From positions 992,001-1,056,000 of the forward strand of contig NZ_JBHTJH010000004.1 in assembly GCF_042675645.1 (NCBI RefSeq): a stretch of 64,000 bases of DNA, written 5' to 3'. The DNA is from Sungkyunkwania multivorans. GTDB lineage: Bacteria; Bacteroidota; Bacteroidia; Flavobacteriales; Flavobacteriaceae. The translations under genes and the position numbers were made by a program. The notes beneath the pieces are model-generated. The model made no database searches, was not told the DNA's origin, and saw only the letters and a list, made by a program, of their open reading frames with translations. Positions 62,403 through 64,000 of the stretch are shown here, piece after piece (position 1 is the stretch's first letter; each line of letters begins with the position of its first letter).

Positions 62403-62603
62403 CTATTTTTGCGCTCGATAAAAACTCTTATTCACGATAAACCAACGACCTTCTGTCTTTTGAAGCGTCATAAAATCGTGAAAGATCTTTTCGGCGTCTT
62501 CAATTTTTAGTCTTGTAACTGCAGTACTGCCTTCGATGACCATGCTTACAACTTTTAAAGGAATCCTAAAAAGGCCTGAAACGCCAAACACCTGAACGTT
62601 CAA
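62403..62603 (-). pseudogene. C-terminal relic of an NTF2/lumazine-binding-like gene
   Basis: Residues of about 19-66 (VSMVIEGSTAVTRLKIEDAEKIFHDFMTLQKTEGRWFIVNKSFYR) match the last third of the putative lumazine-binding/NTF2-like family, where the hallmark is a D-F/Y-x-T-L-x-K-x-x-G-x-W-x-I-V-N-K ending. The N-terminal two thirds are missing: upstream, only 11 bases separate it from the stop of tesB. Intact members are about 120-145 residues. It therefore looks like a gene cut by deletion. A short but functional protein is less likely. Confidence 0.55.
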
Positions 62604-62614
62604 CTCAAAAACTT

Positions 62615-63481
62615 CTAAACGCTCTTGGGTCGCATCAATCCTTCTTGCGCTACAGAGGCGATCAACTTACCATCGCGCGTAAAGATATTGCCCCTGGCAA
62701 AGCCTCTGGCGCCATAGGTGCTTGGCGAATCCATGGAGAATAGCATCCAATCATTAAAGTCAAAGTCTCTATAATACCACATCGAATGGTCTAAACTTGC
62801 CATCTGCGTATTGCCAAAATGCGCGCGACTCGCATGCGGGTTCATGGCGGCCGATAGAATGTTGTAATCTGAAATATAGGTGAGCACCTGCTGCTTGGTG
62901 GCCAGATCGAGTTTGGAGGCATCTCCTTTCAATCGAAACCAGACATCTTCTTTTGGCGGCAGGTCCTTTCGATCCATCGGATTGGGCAGTTGTACTGGCT
63001 TAAAATCGATAGGGCGTTCTATGGACAAGAAGGTTTTCATGGCCTCGGGTAAGAAGGCACCGTATTGATTCACCACATCTGTCCAGCTTAGCAATTCTTC
63101 TGGCTGTTTTAGATCGGTTGGCATCGAAACTTGATGTGAGTGCCCCTCTTCTACCCTATGAAACGATGCCGCTAAGATAAAGATCGTGGTCTCTCCCTGT
63201 TTTGCAGTGACACGTCTAGTGGAGAAACTCCCCCCATCGCGGATAATACCAACATCAAAGGTGATGGGAAGTTCTAGATCTCCTGCCTCTAAAAAGTAGG
63301 CGTGCATCGAATGTAGGATCCGTTTGTTTCGAATGGTCCGATAGGCGGCATTCAGGGCTTGCGATAGCACTTGTCCGCCAAAAACGTTGGGACTACCAAT
63401 GGATTTGCTAACACCATTGAATTGGTGTTCATTAAGTTCCTCAAGGATCAACACATTAAGAAGGTCGTCAACTGTTTTCAT
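62615..63481 (-). CDS. tesB: acyl-CoA thioesterase II
   Basis: A 288-residue double hot-dog thioesterase of TesB type. The N-terminal half shows VFGGQVLSQALNAAYRTI and LHSMHAYFLEAGD; the C-terminal half has YISDYNILSAAMNPH with the catalytic Asp, SLDHSMWYYRDFDFNDWMLF and SPSTYGARGFARGNIFTRDGKLIASVAQEGLMRP with the conserved Gln. It hydrolyses acyl-CoA to free fatty acid and CoA in the cytoplasm. The length matches the family. It ends 11 bases before the truncated NTF2-like relic. Confidence 0.93.
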   Translation of the reverse strand: MKTVDDLLNVLILEELNEHQFNGVSKSIGSPNVFGGQVLSQALNAAYRTIRNKRILHSMHAYFLEAGDLELPITFDVGIIRDGGSFSTRRVTAKQGETTIFILAASFHRVEEGHSHQVSMPTDLKQPEELLSWTDVVNQYGAFLPEAMKTFLSIERPIDFKPVQLPNPMDRKDLPPKEDVWFRLKGDASKLDLATKQQVLTYISDYNILSAAMNPHASRAHFGNTQMASLDHSMWYYRDFDFNDWMLFSMDSPSTYGARGFARGNIFTRDGKLIASVAQEGLMRPKSV

Positions 63482-63617
63482 GCCTATGGTTGTTTCCTTT
63501 CAAAGATAAGCGGGTAAATTGAATTGCCTCGCCTACAGATGTAACTAAATTTTAAATCGCCTAAAAGCCATGCTTGAAGATCGATATGCAAAAAAAAAAA
63601 TCAGCACCTAAATCAAA

Positions 63618-64000
63618 TTAGTTGACCACAACCGATTCTTTCTTAAGGTCCTCTAAAGGTCGGATCAAAAACGATATCAATTTAAATATGAGTCGATTAT
63701 AGTTGTTAATAAGTATATCGACATTGGCGGTCAAGGTCTGAAACTCACCATTGTTGAACGACTTTGAGTTTACTTTCTTCAATTCGTTATTGCCAAGCAT
63801 GTCCAATAGTTCATCCAGCGTTTCAATGTTGGGCAAGGGTGTGAAAAGCATTTCCTTGTTTCCATCCCGTAAAGATCTAACATGATCGACCAGTCCATTT
63901 ACTGTCATTGTCAGTCCCTTGATATCACTGTCTGTAACGTCCCCTTTCTCTGCTAATCGTGTAAAATGGCTGTGCACGGCATTATTCTTTCCCACAATGC
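63618..64000 (-). CDS. hypothetical protein, C-terminal part
   Basis: The reading frame stays open to the window end, so the start lies beyond 64000; a GTG at 63995 in frame is only a possible start. The visible 127 residues are helical (AVHSHFTRLAEKGDVTDSDIKGLTMTVNGLVDHVRSL; ETLDELLDMLGNNELKK; ILINNYNRLIFKLISFLIRPLEDLKK) with a hydrophobic stretch near the end, and no family was recognised. A run of 12 or 13 A (about 63588-63600) lies downstream. Confidence 0.6.
   Translation of the reverse strand, partial: IVGKNNAVHSHFTRLAEKGDVTDSDIKGLTMTVNGLVDHVRSLRDGNKEMLFTPLPNIETLDELLDMLGNNELKKVNSKSFNNGEFQTLTANVDILINNYNRLIFKLISFLIRPLEDLKKESVVVN

Noticed and set aside
63588..63600. A-run next to the last gene as a terminator
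   Set aside because: No stem precedes the T run on the minus strand.

Overview
The window looks like a chromosomal segment of a marine-type member of the Flavobacteriaceae (Bacteroidota). The evidence is a type IX secretion C-terminal sorting domain, many SPII lipoproteins with short serine/aspartate-rich N-termini, LytS/LytTR pairs, a Reg_prop/Y_Y_Y regulator, DUF4251 and lipocalin-like proteins, TTG-N19-TAnnTTTG type promoters and moderate GC. No rRNA, tRNA, CRISPR array, transposase or integrase was seen.

Layout. 1-6.1 kb: end of a VOC-family gene, a decayed gene, a TerB-like protein, two convergent DoxX-like proteins, a four-gene operon (ABA4-like membrane protein, seven-helix membrane protein, LytS-type kinase, LytTR regulator) and a double universal stress protein. 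6.2-19 kb: M3 peptidase lipoprotein, small c-type cytochrome, CocE-type hydrolase, an EF-G paralogue without the switch II histidine, an MFS carrier, a reductase/DUF3140/alcohol dehydrogenase group, an exported Pcm and a ROK kinase that has lost its zinc cysteines. 19-25 kb: tesA divergent from a ybbA-ybbP type ABC exporter, then an NTF2-like protein and an FAD amine-oxidase-like protein. 25-32.6 kb: a 1206-residue CEMIP-like G8/beta-helix protein with T9SS tail, a 971-residue exported protein of no recognised family, and a cold shock protein.

32.7-37.6 kb is AT-rich. It pairs a membrane-anchored propeller-LytTR regulator with a divergent cadherin-like/DUF1566 lipoprotein. The spacer between them carries two pairs of 21-22 bp phased direct repeats that look like LytTR sites. 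37.7-46.5 kb holds a heptaheme cytochrome, a GH16 lipoprotein, a LuxR-type response regulator with its TPR kinase, a tiny exported Trp/Arg-rich protein, a LamG lipoprotein and an amidase.

46.5-52 kb is a second AT-rich block with a tight four-gene cassette: nucleoside phosphorylase-like protein, ParB-like protein, SNF2-type helicase and D12-class adenine methylase. No nuclease gene is present. I consider this the best candidate for an undescribed anti-phage system in the window, with the phosphorylase-like protein as possible nucleotide-depleting effector.

52-64 kb returns to ordinary flavobacterial genes: two small exported proteins, a hybrid TPR histidine kinase, DUF4251, OmpA and lipocalin-like lipoproteins, an MscS channel, an S41-like peptidase, dienelactone hydrolase, TerB, a truncated NTF2/lumazine-binding relic, acyl-CoA thioesterase II, and a hypothetical gene cut by the window edge. 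All functions are read from sequence motifs; no database search was run.
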